Source of the DNA: Dactylorhiza incarnata
Taxonomy: Eukaryota > Streptophyta > Magnoliopsida > Asparagales > Orchidaceae
Direction: 5' to 3'
NCBI GenBank assembly: GCA_033032865.1
Contig: JAWHQI010000166.1
Span: forward strand, 5,208,001 to 5,272,000
DNA length: 64,000 nt
Shown here: in pieces, positions 1-9,690 of the stretch
How positions within the stretch are numbered: the stretch's first letter is position 1
Layout of the letters: each line of letters starts with the position of its first letter
Program-made: the position numbers and the translations under genes
Notes under the pieces: model-generated
The model's input: only the letters and a program-made list of their open reading frames with translations
Database searches by the model: none
Told to the model about the DNA's origin: nothing

Positions 1-2354
1 ACAAGAAGTTCTTGAGTTCTTCAGAAATGCAAATCTCTAGTCAAGGCAAGAAGATAAAGAGCATCATCAGGTCTTGTAAAATAGTTTTGAAAGCTAGTGG
101 AATCAACAAGATTTTGAGGATGCCTGAAGTCGAATCAGAAGAAGTGTTTGCTGAAGATTTTCTCCAGGCCAAAAGATTCTGTGGCATTCTTGATGAAGGT
201 TCAAAGATAAGAAGAAAATTCATGAATGATGGAGGTAAGCTTCTGTGTGATATTTTGGGAAAAGCCTTATTGTGCAAGGTAGGCTCACATGACTACCTAT
301 TTGAAGAAGCCTTTAAGATTCACACAGCTATTATTTGTAGAAAGAATTTTAATTTTGGTGAAGTTCTTTTTGAGGAAATTAAAGACGGCTTTCATGCCCC
401 AAATTTTGGAAGAATTATTAGTTTGTTGCTGAATGGTAGTAATCCAGATTTTTTCAATCTTGGAAGAGGTATACCCATCCATCACACTAAGAAAATCAAC
501 TCCTCTATTTTCTCCAAATGGGAAAGGGTCATTCCAAAGGGTGGAGTCAAGGTTGTTGTTAGTGGTGATGAGGACCCTGTGCAGAATGAGAATAGGACTC
601 ATGAAGAAGGTCAACCCTCAAGGGGTAGTGGACCCAGTACAGCTCCTGATCAAGGCAGAAGTGAACATGTTGAGGGGGAACTTCCAACCCCAAGAGACAT
701 TGCTGAAAGTAGTGCTGCTTCAAAGGAAATTCCTCCCAGTGAAATTGATCCAGTTCATACTGATTCAGTGTATGTTGATCCAGTCAGTCTTGCTGTTCCT
801 GATACTGTTCCTGACCTGGAAGGTCAAGGGAAATCTGCTGCTGAAGATGAAGCTGCTATGTTAGAGGACTCAAGAAGATCCCCTGCAGAGTTTGCTTATA
901 ATTCAGAACATAGTGAAGACTTGGCAGATCCTGAATCTGTTCCTTCTGAGAAATCAGATTCTATGGAGCTGGGCAGTTTTAGTGCTCAGTTGGAGTCAGC
1001 TAAGAAGATGTCTTTGACTGAGGGCGAGAAAGAACAGGAAGACATATTTATGGGTGAATCTGCAGTCCCTCCTATGCTACTCTTGCCCCCTCCAGAAAGT
1101 ATTTTGAGACAATCTCCAAGAGCAACTGTGCTTGATAAGCAAGCACAGTCTACTAGTTTTGTAGCTGATAGAGTCTCTTCTGATGATTTTGAAACTGGAG
1201 AGAGCTCTCAATCTTCTTTGCTCAAGTCAATTTCAACTTTGCTGCAAGCTCAGACAGAGCATTTTGATCCGTCCATAAAGTCAGTTTATCAGAAAATAGA
1301 TAAAGTTGATGGTGCTTTGAGACAGGAAATGGCTCAGATAAGACATGAAATGGGCAAATTCAAGAGTGATCAAGAAGCCTGGATGACAAAAGCAGGAAAA
1401 GCATTGGACCACACAAATAAGGCAGTTGGGCAGGCTCTAAAGAACTCGCATCAGGTTGGTGAAGATGTTCTTCATCTGAATTCTGCTCAAACAGCTCTCA
1501 GAGCTTCTCATGATCAAGGGCTTACTTTTCTGGATGATCAAGTTGAAAGACAACTGGCCAAACTCTATACCCTCCTACATGAAGATGTCATAAAGGGAGA
1601 GGAGAGTATTGTGTCTAAATTAGAAGAAAGTGCTGGTAGAGTGAATGATTTGGATGGAAATGTATTTTCCAAGATGCAAGAGCTTAAGGAGAACATATTA
1701 CAAAATGTTGTAGATGTAAATTGGTACACTCATGAATCTACAAGTTGGTTGTTCAAGGAGGTTGCAGGTATGCTTGGATTCTCTGTTATGAATAAAGAGT
1801 CAGATGTTCCCTCTTCCAGTGCTCCAGCTCCAAGTTCTTCTCAAATTCCTGTTGAGGATTTTGATTTTGCTGAAGCAGATATTCCAGCCTCTACCTACCA
1901 AGAGTTCTGGGATGATCCAGTGCTTGAAAGCTCCAAAGCTCCTGAATCTTCTGAAAAATCTTTGAAAAGGAAGATCTTTGGTGATAAACCTTCTGCAAAA
2001 AGGTCTATTCCTCACAAGAAGATCAGAAAATTCTATGATGTGCCTCCTCCAAGAAATTTCCAAGAAAGCTGGAGTCCCACTTCAAAAAATATCATCCTTA
2101 CAGCTTTCAACCTTGTTAGTAAGCAAAATGAAAGTGTCAGTAAACATTACAGTCAGGAGGAATGGGATAAGTTCAAGAAAAGGACAACTGAAAGGAGAAT
2201 TCATTTCAAGACAGGTGGATCTAAAGAGACTGCTCCTGATAGATATTGGCTTAAGCCAAAGGCATTCTTTGAGAGAATGGAATCTGAACATAAGAAGAAA
2301 GCTGAGGCAGTGGAAAGAATTTTTGGAAAACAGAAAGGCAAGGATAAAGCATGA
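1..2354 (+). CDS. Env-like ORF of SIRE-type copia element A, 5' end outside window
   Basis: The reading frame is open from the left edge to a TGA at 2352-2354. The first ATG in frame is at 27, but the frame is open upstream, so the true start is probably outside the window. The protein has about 775 visible residues. Residues 1-175 look globular; about 180-400 are acidic, Ser/Pro/Glu-rich and low in complexity; about 405-575 look like coiled coil; a basic C-terminal domain (about 690-770) has a WSPTSK...EEW...KP...F pattern. The same C-terminal pattern recurs in the ORF at 4805-5857. A polypurine tract and LTR follow directly, the position of the env-like second ORF of SIRE/Maximus copia elements. 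I see no signal peptide, membrane segment or cleavage site, so the name reflects position only. No stop or frameshift is visible, which suggests a fairly young copy. Confidence 0.6.
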   Translation, partial: KKFLSSSEMQISSQGKKIKSIIRSCKIVLKASGINKILRMPEVESEEVFAEDFLQAKRFCGILDEGSKIRRKFMNDGGKLLCDILGKALLCKVGSHDYLFEEAFKIHTAIICRKNFNFGEVLFEEIKDGFHAPNFGRIISLLLNGSNPDFFNLGRGIPIHHTKKINSSIFSKWERVIPKGGVKVVVSGDEDPVQNENRTHEEGQPSRGSGPSTAPDQGRSEHVEGELPTPRDIAESSAASKEIPPSEIDPVHTDSVYVDPVSLAVPDTVPDLEGQGKSAAEDEAAMLEDSRRSPAEFAYNSEHSEDLADPESVPSEKSDSMELGSFSAQLESAKKMSLTEGEKEQEDIFMGESAVPPMLLLPPPESILRQSPRATVLDKQAQSTSFVADRVSSDDFETGESSQSSLLKSISTLLQAQTEHFDPSIKSVYQKIDKVDGALRQEMAQIRHEMGKFKSDQEAWMTKAGKALDHTNKAVGQALKNSHQVGEDVLHLNSAQTALRASHDQGLTFLDDQVERQLAKLYTLLHEDVIKGEESIVSKLEESAGRVNDLDGNVFSKMQELKENILQNVVDVNWYTHESTSWLFKEVAGMLGFSVMNKESDVPSSSAPAPSSSQIPVEDFDFAEADIPASTYQEFWDDPVLESSKAPESSEKSLKRKIFGDKPSAKRSIPHKKIRKFYDVPPPRNFQESWSPTSKNIILTAFNLVSKQNESVSKHYSQEEWDKFKKRTTERRIHFKTGGSKETAPDRYWLKPKAFFERMESEHKKKAEAVERIFGKQKGKDKA

Positions 2355-2530
2355 GCTGAGCTGCTCTGGAATCATGCTGTTTTTCTTTGTTTATATATAT
2401 ATATATATATATTTTTGTGTTTGGATAAACATTGATTCTCTCTTTAATTACTACTGCCTGGTTGTGCTGTTTTTATTCAATTATACTTTCTGTGCAATTC
2501 AACTGAGTGCATAGGGTTATGACATCTTCA
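2355..2530 (+). other. 3' non-coding spacer of copia element A
   Basis: This AT-rich spacer lies between the env-like stop codon and the polypurine tract. It includes a (TA)n run at about 2394-2412. I see no other feature. Confidence 0.5.
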
Positions 2531-2543
2531 AATAGGGGGAGAT
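2531..2543 (+). promoter_or_regulatory. Polypurine tract of copia element A
   Basis: The A/G-rich stretch AATAGGGGGAGAT abuts TGTTGGG, the start of an LTR. This is the plus-strand priming site layout of copia elements. The equivalent site at 6295-6307 is almost identical. Confidence 0.85.
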
Positions 2544-2850
2544 TGTTGGGTATTGTATCCACAATCACCTGGATTTGAAGGTGTCCCCTAGTGAACTAAA
2601 TTGAATTGAGTATGTATTTGATGAACTCTCTTTAGATGTGTTGTGACAGGTCATAATGCTAAGTGCACACCAAATTCAGGTTGCAATGGATCACCAAACA
2701 CAGTCCTAGACAATGTAATCCCTCATTGTATAGAACAAAGTGTTGGTCCATGTGTAATCTCTCTTTTGGGGTGCACTTCATATTCTCACAACTGAAGGCT
2801 TTCAAGTTTGAAGAATGGAGCAGGTTTTCAGAAGAAAAGGAATTTTTGCT

Positions 2851-3190
2851 AAGTCAATTCGTCGAGATGTCACGTGAAGTCCCGATGACTCCCGACGAAT
2901 CCTGACAGAAGCCAAATTTCCAGTTTGAAGAAGAAAGTTCTGCGGCCAAGTCCATTCGTCGAATGTTCTCGTGAACTCCTGACGAATATCGACGAATGCT
3001 GACAGAAGTCAAAAAGGCAGCTTTGTGAAGGAATTTGTGCGGCTAAGTCAATTCGTCGAAAGTTCTCGAGAACTCCCGACGAATTCCGACGAATGAAAAC
3101 AGAGATGGTTTTCAAGCCTTTGATCAGTCTTTTTATTGGCTAAGTCAATTCGTCGAGTGTTCATGTGAAGTCTCGACGAATGACGGACAG
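2851..3190 (+). repeat. Four 97-bp tandem repeats with TTCGTCGA/TCGACGAA inverted pairs
   Basis: Copies begin near 2851, 2948, 3045 and 3142, a constant 97-bp step. Each starts with AAGTCAATTCGTCGA and later carries the inverse word CGACGAAT, so every unit can fold on itself. The array ends about 110 bp upstream of the TATA box, in the U3 region. Confidence 0.85.
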
Positions 3191-3246
3191 ACAGATTTCA
3201 AAAATATGTTTTGTTTTTGAAAATTAGGGTGGGCCGCCATGTGCAG

Positions 3247-3305
3247 CCCACGTGTCGATCATTCCTTGTCTGTCGCTCTAGCCGTTGGAGTTCTTCTTAT
3301 AAATA
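3247..3305 (+). promoter_or_regulatory. LTR core promoter: G-box-like site and TATA box
   Basis: CCACGTGT at about 3248 is a G-box/ABRE-type word. TATAAATA lies at 3298-3305, about 50 bp downstream. This spacing fits a plant RNA polymerase II promoter, and transcription would begin about 30 bp after the TATA box. Confidence 0.7.
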
Positions 3306-3687
3306 GTCTTTTATTTTTAGGGCAAACAACAACTATTATTCAACCCGATAGAAAGAGAAGAACCCAGCCGTCTTCCTCCTTGCTCGCTGAACAAGTTCTT
3401 CTGAGATCTAACTTCTGCGCCCTCAAGACTCGTTCTTCAGTGTTGTTAGAGATTTCTCAGATAAGAAGGCTTTTGATTTATTTGCTGCTCCATATTTTTG
3501 AAGATCTTTTCAAGAAAATCAAAAGACATATTCAGATCAGGTTTGCCGAGTTTCGTTTCTTTCAAATCTTTGAAGATCCAAGCTTTAGTTCTCAAGAAAG
3601 AAGAAGACTCAGTTTTTCCAAGATCTGAAGTTAATCTCTGTTGAGGTTTAATAGAAGTATTTTATTTCAAACTCAATTTGATTCTAG

Positions 3688-3833
3688 TAGGAGATTTTTC
3701 TCCGAGTTATTTTGTAGGAGTATTTTGCTCCGAGTTGTAGGAGTTTATCTCCGAGTGCTTTTGTAGGAGAGGTTGTTCTCCGAGTTGTAGGAGTCGTTGT
3801 CTCCGAGTGTAGGATTTGTTGATAAATCCGAGT
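3688..3833 (+). repeat. Alternating GTAGGAG / CTCCGAG short repeats
   Basis: GTAGGAG and CTCCGAG alternate about five times downstream of the TATA box, in the presumed R/U5 leader. The two words are near-complementary, so the leader RNA could form serial hairpins. Element B has an analogous run of GAGGTAGGG words at 7208-7312. Confidence 0.7.
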
Positions 3834-4001
3834 TTTGGCGAAGTTACCGACGCTAGCCCGAAGTGCTAGATAGGCGAAGCGGGAGAGAGGAGTACCCACC
3901 TTGGGGAACCTCTATAAATCTTGTGTCTCTGTGCTGTGATTTCTCTTGTTGTATGTGCACTTAATTTTTATTCCGCAATAGCAGTAGAGATCATCTATTC
4001 A

Positions 4002-4018
4002 CCCCCCCCCCCCCCCCC
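4002..4018 (+). repeat. C17 homopolymer near LTR end
   Basis: Seventeen consecutive C follow ATTCA and precede TTTAGGTG. The same context (ATTCA or TTAA, poly-C, TCTAGG or TCTAAGG) occurs near the LTR end of element B and both LTRs of the copia element at 20274. Exact length may be affected by sequencing error. Confidence 0.9.
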
Positions 4019-4233
4019 TTTAGGTGATTTAGGTAGACAACGATTTCTTTCACCATCACCTCAAGATGTGCAAGGTCAGATTGACAGATTTATTTTCAAT
4101 CTTGAAGAAAAAATTAGACTTAATTCTGATAATGAACCAGTCCTTTGGTCTTTCCCTCCACAAGGTTCATCTGATGCCCCATCTGAGGGGGAGCAGCCAC
4201 AAGAGCCATCAGCTGATAAAGATCAGGTTATTG

Positions 4234-4300
4234 GTAAGCCCTAAAAACCCAGCCCAAACATTCAGAATCATAAAATCTAACTCTACAATTCTTGTTCTAG
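4234..4300 (+). other. Putative 67-bp GT-AG intron 1 in env-like gene B
   Basis: It begins GTAAGCC and ends TTCTAG. A CTAAC branch-point-like word lies at 4277-4281, 20 nt before the 3' splice site. Removing it keeps the frame open from phase 1 to phase 1 and bypasses the TAA that otherwise ends the upstream frame at 4242-4244. Confidence 0.5.
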
Positions 4301-4451
4301 AATTCCTAGATTCATCCATTCAAGTTGATTTATCTGAGGGGGAGGTGCAGAATGCTCCTCCTATAGAGAAAGATGAAGTTCTAGGTAAATCTTACATTAT
4401 TATCCTTAGAACCTCTAAGTAGTTCAATCTAACTCCAACTAATTGTCCCAG
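4301..4451 (+). repeat. 151-bp unit: 84-bp exon-like plus 67-bp intron-like segment
   Basis: The 84-bp coding segment (4301-4384) resembles both the preceding and following coding segments. The 67-bp segment 4385-4451 begins GTAAATC, ends TCCCAG, has CTAAC at 4429-4433 and is the same length as the segment at 4234-4300. Together they look like a tandem duplication of an exon-intron unit. The repeat divergence suggests it is not recent. Confidence 0.5.
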
Positions 4452-5857
4452 CATTCCTGGACTCAACAGAAAAGGATGCTCTCTCTGAGGGGGAGGAGGA
4501 TGATAATGCTGGTGATGTCAATCTGAGTGATCATCAAGATGCTGACACTGAAGATGAGCAGGATGATGCCCTAGCTGTTGTTATCAACATTCAGCAAGCC
4601 TCTTCCTCCACCTCACCCAATGAGGCTCTTCTCAATGCCATAAACCTGCTTCTTCAGTCTCATCTCACCTCCATGCAAACTAATCTAGATAAATCAGTTA
4701 CCTCAGTAAAGGAATATGTGGATCAGTCCACCAAGAATGTGAAAGCTGAAGTCATGTCTGAGGTCAAGGAAATAAAGGAAAACACTGAAATACTTAACAA
4801 ATAAATGTCCAAATGGTTTGATCTGGCTGAAAAATCAGTAATTTCTCAGAATACCATTCTAAGATCTATGGACAAACACCTCCAGCTGTCTGAACAGGAC
4901 ATGAAATATGTCAAAAATTATGTCAGTCAAACAGATGAAGTGATAGAAAAGTCAGCCAATCATCTCCAAGAGTATGTCTATTCCACTGCCATGCAGTTAA
5001 ATAAAGAAGCTGACAGATACAAGGAAGAGTTGAAAGCAGAAATTGCATCTGTCTCCCAATCTATTGCTAAGAGAGCCACCTCTTCCCACTTGCATGAAGA
5101 TATAGGAAAGTTAATAGGTGTGCTTCAATCTGATATAGAGAATGTGTTCCAAACCCTCTCTAGCACAATAACTGCAGCCAAGCAAGACCTCCATCAGAAG
5201 ATATATCAAGAAGACAGAAAGGGGGAGGACACAAATGCAATCATAAATTCTGACCTCACCCTGAAAGTTCTACAAGGGACAAGGATAGCTCTGAATCTTC
5301 CTATCCTAGTTGTCAACAGGGCAGAAGACTGGGATTTCCCTCATCAAGAGGCAATTGCCCAAGATAAGAATCTGAAAAAGAGAAGTGAAAGGGAGAGTGC
5401 AATGCTGGCTAAAGAATTTATGGTCAAGCAAAGGGAGATGCAAAATAATGACCCTGACCATGAGCAATGGAGTGATGACTCCAAGGACATCATACTAAAT
5501 GACTGGATAAGCCATGGTCAGATGTGTAAAGATATTGACAAGCTCTATCCATCAGAAGAATGGATAAAGCATTTGGAGAGAAACACTAAGAGGGATAAAA
5601 TTTTCAAAACAAATCTGGTAAGAAAGGAAAATCCAAAGAAAATGCCATCTAGATACATTCCAAAACCATATATGTATTTCCAAAGGCAAGAGAACAAGAA
5701 AAGAATTGTTGATATCAAGGCTGCCAATGCTGAAAAGAAGAAGCTTCCAGGTCAAGATAACATTGTTGCTGATGACATGGATGATGCTTCAGTGAAAGGG
5801 AAAGAAGCAGTTGTTGACTCTCCTGAATGTTCTTCTTATAAGAAAAGAAAGCTTTGA

Positions 5858-6294
5858 ATGATTATAGAAACAATTTATGTATATAAATGTTATTGAACTA
5901 TAATGACTTATGACTGTGTGGATGCAAACTTAATTATACTTTGCCTAAAATAGTTTATGAATATATGAATGCAAACTGAGCTTTGATTTACTACTCTTTC
6001 TGGATTGCAATTGATGGATTGTTAATGTAATCAGCTTGTATCATAGCTAGATCTGAGTTATATCTAAACCTTACCCTGTTTTTATTGGTTAATTCAATCT
6101 ATGTTGTATTGTTATGTTTATCAAATCTTACTGATGGATTGATTAAACTCTGTGGTACAATCCTTTCATAACAACCATCTGTTTTAAAATGACTGATGCA
6201 CTAAGCATGATATGTTGAACTCATTATTGCAATGTCACATACCATGAATTTATGAGTAATGCACTCTAGCATTTGAGGGTATTCTGCCCTATTC
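5858..6294 (+). other. 3' non-coding spacer of copia element B
   Basis: AT-rich sequence between the env-like stop codon and the polypurine tract. No ORF or repeat of note is visible. Confidence 0.5.
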
Positions 6295-6307
6295 AAATAG
6301 GGGAGAT
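6295..6307 (+). promoter_or_regulatory. Polypurine tract of copia element B
   Basis: CAAATAGGGGAGAT immediately precedes TGTTGGG, the start of the LTR, matching the layout at 2531-2544. Confidence 0.85.
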
Positions 6308-6465
6308 TGTTGGGAAAATGACCCTCAATGTTCCCTTGATTTGAAGAGGCCTCACACTCAATGCTAAATATAAGTTATATTTGATAAACCCTATTTCTAT
6401 CTCATGACAATACAGGACTAGGACATACCAAGGTGTGATGTATGCTCAGTTGATTTACTATCAAA

Positions 6466-6660
6466 ACCGCTGAGACGAGCTCTCAGTCTTAGCTGAATTG
6501 CTGAGACAAGGCCAGGAGCCGCTGAGAAGGTGTCTAGGCAAGCTGAGCTGTAGATAGAAGAAAACCGCTGAGACAACTGTCTATCTCAGCGGATCTGCTG
6601 GGATGGGACAGACACAACCGCTGAGACGGCTGGCCATCTCAGCCCAACCGCTAAGATGGA
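6466..6660 (+). repeat. CCGCTGAGA / TCTCAGCGG inverted words in U3 of LTR B
   Basis: CCGCTGAGA or close variants occur at least five times, with inverse TCTCAGC words between them. Pairs such as those around 6571-6597 could form short hairpins. The position upstream of the presumed promoter matches the arrays in other LTRs of this window. Confidence 0.75.
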
Positions 6661-7207
6661 TTCAAAAGTGATCTGGCGAGTTCTGCTTTTGGAGCAAGCT
6701 GCATAAAGGCATTGTGGGGTCCACCAATCACTCTCATATCTATCAGAAGGACGGCTGAGAGCCGTTGAAGATCAATGTAGTATTAAAGGAATAAGTTAAG
6801 GTTGAGCAAAGCACCTTTGCTATTGATCTTACTCTCCAGCACACAAGCAAGTACTAAAATACTGTTTCATTGTCGGCAGCCAAGAACTGAGCCTACACAA
6901 GGCTGCAAGGAGAGAAGAGATTGCTTATCTTGATTCATCTCAAGAAAGAGCAAGTAGATCCAGTCCGTCATCTGAAGGGTTGATCAAGAAGAATCTAGTT
7001 GGAGCTGCACTTCTCCTCCCTGGTTAAAGTCTGCAACAGCAGCAGTTCAGAAGAAGAAGACCAAGGCTTGACCTCTTCTTCCTTCTATTAGTAATTCCTT
7101 ATTATATCATCTGTAGGAACTTGTGTGTTCTAAGACTGTAGGGCTTTATTGCCTGAGTGTGTAAGGCTGATTGGCCTGAGTTGTAGAGCTGAGAAGTCAG
7201 CTTGAGG

Positions 7208-7312
7208 TAGGATTAGTGTGTGATCTGAGGTAGGGCTATTGTGCCTGAGGTGGGGCTATTGTGCCTGAGGTAGGGTTGTTGTGCCTGAGGTAGGGTTTAG
7301 GAAAACCTGAGA
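7208..7312 (+). repeat. Short tandem GAGGTAGGG-type repeats in LTR B leader
   Basis: A unit of about 24 bp built on GAGGTAGGG and TTGTGCCT is repeated about four times. It corresponds in position to the GTAGGAG/CTCCGAG block of LTR A. Confidence 0.7.
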
Positions 7313-7524
7313 GATCTTATGGGATCTGTGTTGTAGGCTATTGGAGCTGAGTTTGGAGAAGTTGGTCTTGACTAACTCATTGTTAGAAAGGTGTAGGGGG
7401 AAAGAGGACTACTCAAGACACCTTGTCTTGAGGAACCTCTAAATCTCTTTGTGCTTTCTGTGCATGATAATTTGTTAACCTAAATTCAGAAAACACAAAG
7501 CCTAAAATAAAAGAAACCTATTAA

Positions 7525-7547
7525 CCCCCCCCCCCCCCCCCCCCCCC
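7525..7547 (+). repeat. C23 homopolymer near end of LTR B
   Basis: Twenty-three C follow TTAA and precede TCTAGGTG. This is the longest of the poly-C runs found near the copia LTR ends here. Confidence 0.9.
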
Positions 7548-7606
7548 TCTAGGTGTCTAAGACTACATCCTATATAAACTATCAATTAGCATCTACACAA
7601 GGAACA

Positions 7607-8940
7607 AACTCATCAAATCTTACAAGAATGGACTCTTCAACTGTTTTAGTTCATTTGTTATATATTCTATAAGCCTTACTAGTTGAAGAGTAGCCAATGA
7701 AAATTCCCTCATCATATTTTTCATCAAATTTTCCTAATGCATCTCTAGTGTTTAAAATAAAACATTTGCAACCAAAAATATTAAAATAAGATACATTAGG
7801 TTTCTTTTTAAAATATAGCTCATAAGGTGTTAATTTTATGATTGGGTGAAGCATGACACGATTAATAACATAACATGAAGTATTAACAGCTTCTGCCCAA
7901 AATGATCTAGGCAACCCATATTCGGAAAGCATAGTGCATGATAGTTGTTGAAGGGTTCTACTTTTCCTCTCCACTACACCATTTTGTTGTGAGGTGCATG
8001 GAGCGGAAAATTCATGTTTAATTCCAAGATCATTACAAAAAGAAGAAAACTTATCATTTTCAAATTCTCCTCCATGATTCGATTATATGCATTTATTTTT
8101 AAATCAAGTTCGTTTTGAATGTGATTGCATAATTTAGTAAATTCAAGAAATACATCGGATTTGGAAGATAGAAATATAGTCCAACAAAATGTAGAATAAT
8201 CATCAATTAATACAAGTGTACTTTCTACCTCATAGACTAGAAGTACTAACGGGTCCAAATAACTTCATGTGAATTAATTGAAGTGGTCTAGTAGTGGAAA
8301 TTACATTTTTGTTTTTAAAAGAACTTTTTGAAAAAAATTCTTTTTGGCAAGACTTACAAAGATAAGATAAATTTCCATTAACCATAGGTAATCCCTTAAT
8401 TTATCTTTTGATATTTTCAAAATAAGCTTAGTGCTAGAATGACCAAGGCGCCTATGCCAAAGTTTTAATTCTTTATTTTTAGAGATAATGCATTTTAAAG
8501 AAGAATTTGAAAGATCATTATGGACAATCATATAAACATTATGCATCCTAGATGCAGTGAGTACGACTTCATTTGTTTTATAATTTAAGATTTTGCAAAC
8601 GTTTGTAGAAGATTCAAATAATACATTAAAACTGTATCACATAATTGACTAATTGAAATTAAATTATGCTTCAAACCTTCTAAAAAAACATTAGAAATTG
8701 AAAACAATTTGTTACCCACTGTGTCGATGCCCATGATCTTTCCTTTTCCATTGTCTCTGAATGTCACCATCCCTCCTTTCATCATCTCAAGGCTAAGGGA
8801 TTTTGCTTTGTTGCCCGTCATGTGTTTGGAACATCCCGAGTCCAAATACCACATGTCTTCTTTATCCTTAGCCAGCCAACATACCTAAAAAGGGGATGAG
8901 AGTAAAGATCTGGATACCCAAGAGGTTCCTCCTGTACAAC
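7607..8940 (-). pseudogene. Copia pol fragment: protease, GAG-pre-integrase, integrase
   Basis: Reading leftwards, 8854-8585 carries the aspartic protease motif WYLDSGCSKHMTG. 8546-8301 carries the GAG-pre-integrase motif LWHRRLGHSS and 8258-7607 carries integrase core and C-terminal sequence (ERKSRTLQ, SFWAEAVNTSCYVINR, FGCKCF, FIGYS). Upstream, at 8890-8930, is a remnant of the WVPK-type linker before protease. Several frameshifts and stops break the frame, including a TGA just before 7639 where related proteins usually have Arg. There is no reverse transcriptase or RNase H: LTR B begins at 7606 in the integrase tail. Dead fragment of a SIRE-like polyprotein. Confidence 0.85.
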
Positions 8941-9069
8941 CCTCATATTTTCTGAGCTGGTGTGACTCGACGCGGATGAGGTCGTAATAGTGAAAATGAC
9001 CGTGACAGGTAAATTGACCGATTGGAGGTAATCGAGATCGACCAAAACAAAAAAACAACGTTCGGAAGG

Positions 9070-9440
9070 AGGGAAGTGGACCGCAAATCCACTTCCCGAC
9101 TTGGACGAGTGAACCAAGGGTCCACTCGCCCAAGGCTCTGGGCGAGTGGACCAAGAGTCCACTCGCCCAAGGCCCTGGGCGAGTGGGCCAAGGGTCCACT
9201 CATCCAAGGTTCTAGGCAAGTGGACCACTGGTCCACTCGCCCAAGGACCCGGGCGAGTGGACCACTGGTCCACTCGTCCGAATTGGGCAGGGGGGCGAGT
9301 GGACCTATCGCCCTAAGCGACCCACTCGCCCGATTAGCTGGTTGGACCTTGAGGTCCACTCACCCAGTTTTGGTGGTGGACCACTCGGTCCGCTCATCCT
9401 GTCCCCGGCAAGGAGGGGAGTGGACGTCTTGAGTCCCACT
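9070..9440 (+). repeat. Palindromic minisatellite built on GGTCCACTCGCCCAAGG
   Basis: GGTCCACTCGCCCAAGG and its inverse, CTGGGCGAGTGGACC, alternate about eight times with small changes. Each adjacent pair is an inverted repeat with a loop of a few bases. The array lies upstream of a TATA box. Confidence 0.9.
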
Positions 9441-9536
9441 CGCCCCTTCTTATCCTGGTTGTGGTCGTTGGTTTGAATTCGGAGTTGAGCTGCGGATACT
9501 GGAATTTGGCTATCCGAAGCCTAAATTTGGGAAGTC

Positions 9537-9545
9537 TATAAATAG
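9537..9545 (+). promoter_or_regulatory. TATA box of LTR-like fragment
   Basis: TATAAATAG in the context AAGTCTATAAATAGACCCC, a good plant TATA box, about 95 bp after the palindromic array. Confidence 0.65.
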
Positions 9546-9690
9546 ACCCCCATGGGCACCTTGGGAGGGACATCTTTCCTCTCTCCCTCGCGTGTTACTT
9601 ATGAGCAAGCACTCCTGCCCTCTGTCCATCTAGTCAACAGTCAAGTGTTCCTTTGTGCACTCCAGGGTGCCCAGGCTCATGAAGCGCGAA

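Larger units (their letters stand above)
2544..4042 (+). repeat. 3' LTR of SIRE-type copia element A
   Basis: The LTR starts TGTTGGG right after the polypurine tract. In order it contains four 97-bp repeats (2851-3190), a G-box-like CACGTG, a TATA box (3298-3305), a block of alternating GTAGGAG and CTCCGAG words (3688-3833), and a C17 run (4002-4018) about 25 bp from the end. The end is placed at the CAACG of 4038-4042, by analogy with the TG...CAACA ends of the copia element at 20274; the matching 5' LTR is outside the window, so the right border is inferred. Sequence homologous to an env-like ORF resumes just after it, suggesting A inserted into element B. Confidence 0.7.
4043..5857 (+). 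pseudogene. Env-like gene of SIRE-type copia element B, 5'-truncated, with intron-like gaps
   Basis: The coding sequence starts abruptly after LTR A and runs in one frame to 4233. It then skips two 67-bp GT-AG segments (4234-4300 and 4385-4451) with phase preserved, and continues in the frame of 4805-5857. One in-frame TAA at 4802-4804 is followed at once by ATG (4805). The N-terminal part repeats an acidic SEGE-containing module three times; the middle is Lys/Glu-rich coiled coil; the C-terminal 130 residues match element A (WS..SK.IIL, EEW, FKT, P.RY..KP). The C-terminus is a Lys/Arg-rich tail. Known: SIRE elements carry an env-like ORF after pol. Inferred: this copy is non-functional because of the truncation and stop. 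Confidence 0.6.
6308..7606 (+). repeat. 3' LTR of SIRE-type copia element B
   Basis: It starts TGTTGGG after the polypurine tract. It contains CCGCTGAGA/TCTCAGCGG inverted words (6466-6660), GAGGTAGGG-type words (7208-7312), an AAGAGGACTAC...GGAACCTCTA segment shared with the end of LTR A, and a C23 run (7525-7547). The right end is set at 7606 because recognisable minus-strand integrase coding sequence starts at 7607. The 5' LTR is not in the window, so no target-site duplication can be checked. No convincing TATA box; TATTAAAGG near 6781 is the best candidate. Confidence 0.7.
8941..9690 (+). mobile_element. LTR-like fragment with palindromic minisatellite and TATA box
   Basis: A block of inverted minisatellite units (9070-9440) is followed about 95 bp later by TATAAATAG (9537-9545) and a GC-rich leader. 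This layout matches the U3-promoter-R layout of the LTRs elsewhere in the window. No second copy, primer-binding site or LTR termini can be found here, so the borders and family are unknown. Solo or truncated LTR is the simplest reading. Confidence 0.4.

Noticed and set aside
1..5857. Infectious plant retrovirus
   Set aside because: Env-like is positional only: no signal peptide, membrane anchor or cleavage site is seen, and the second copy is broken.
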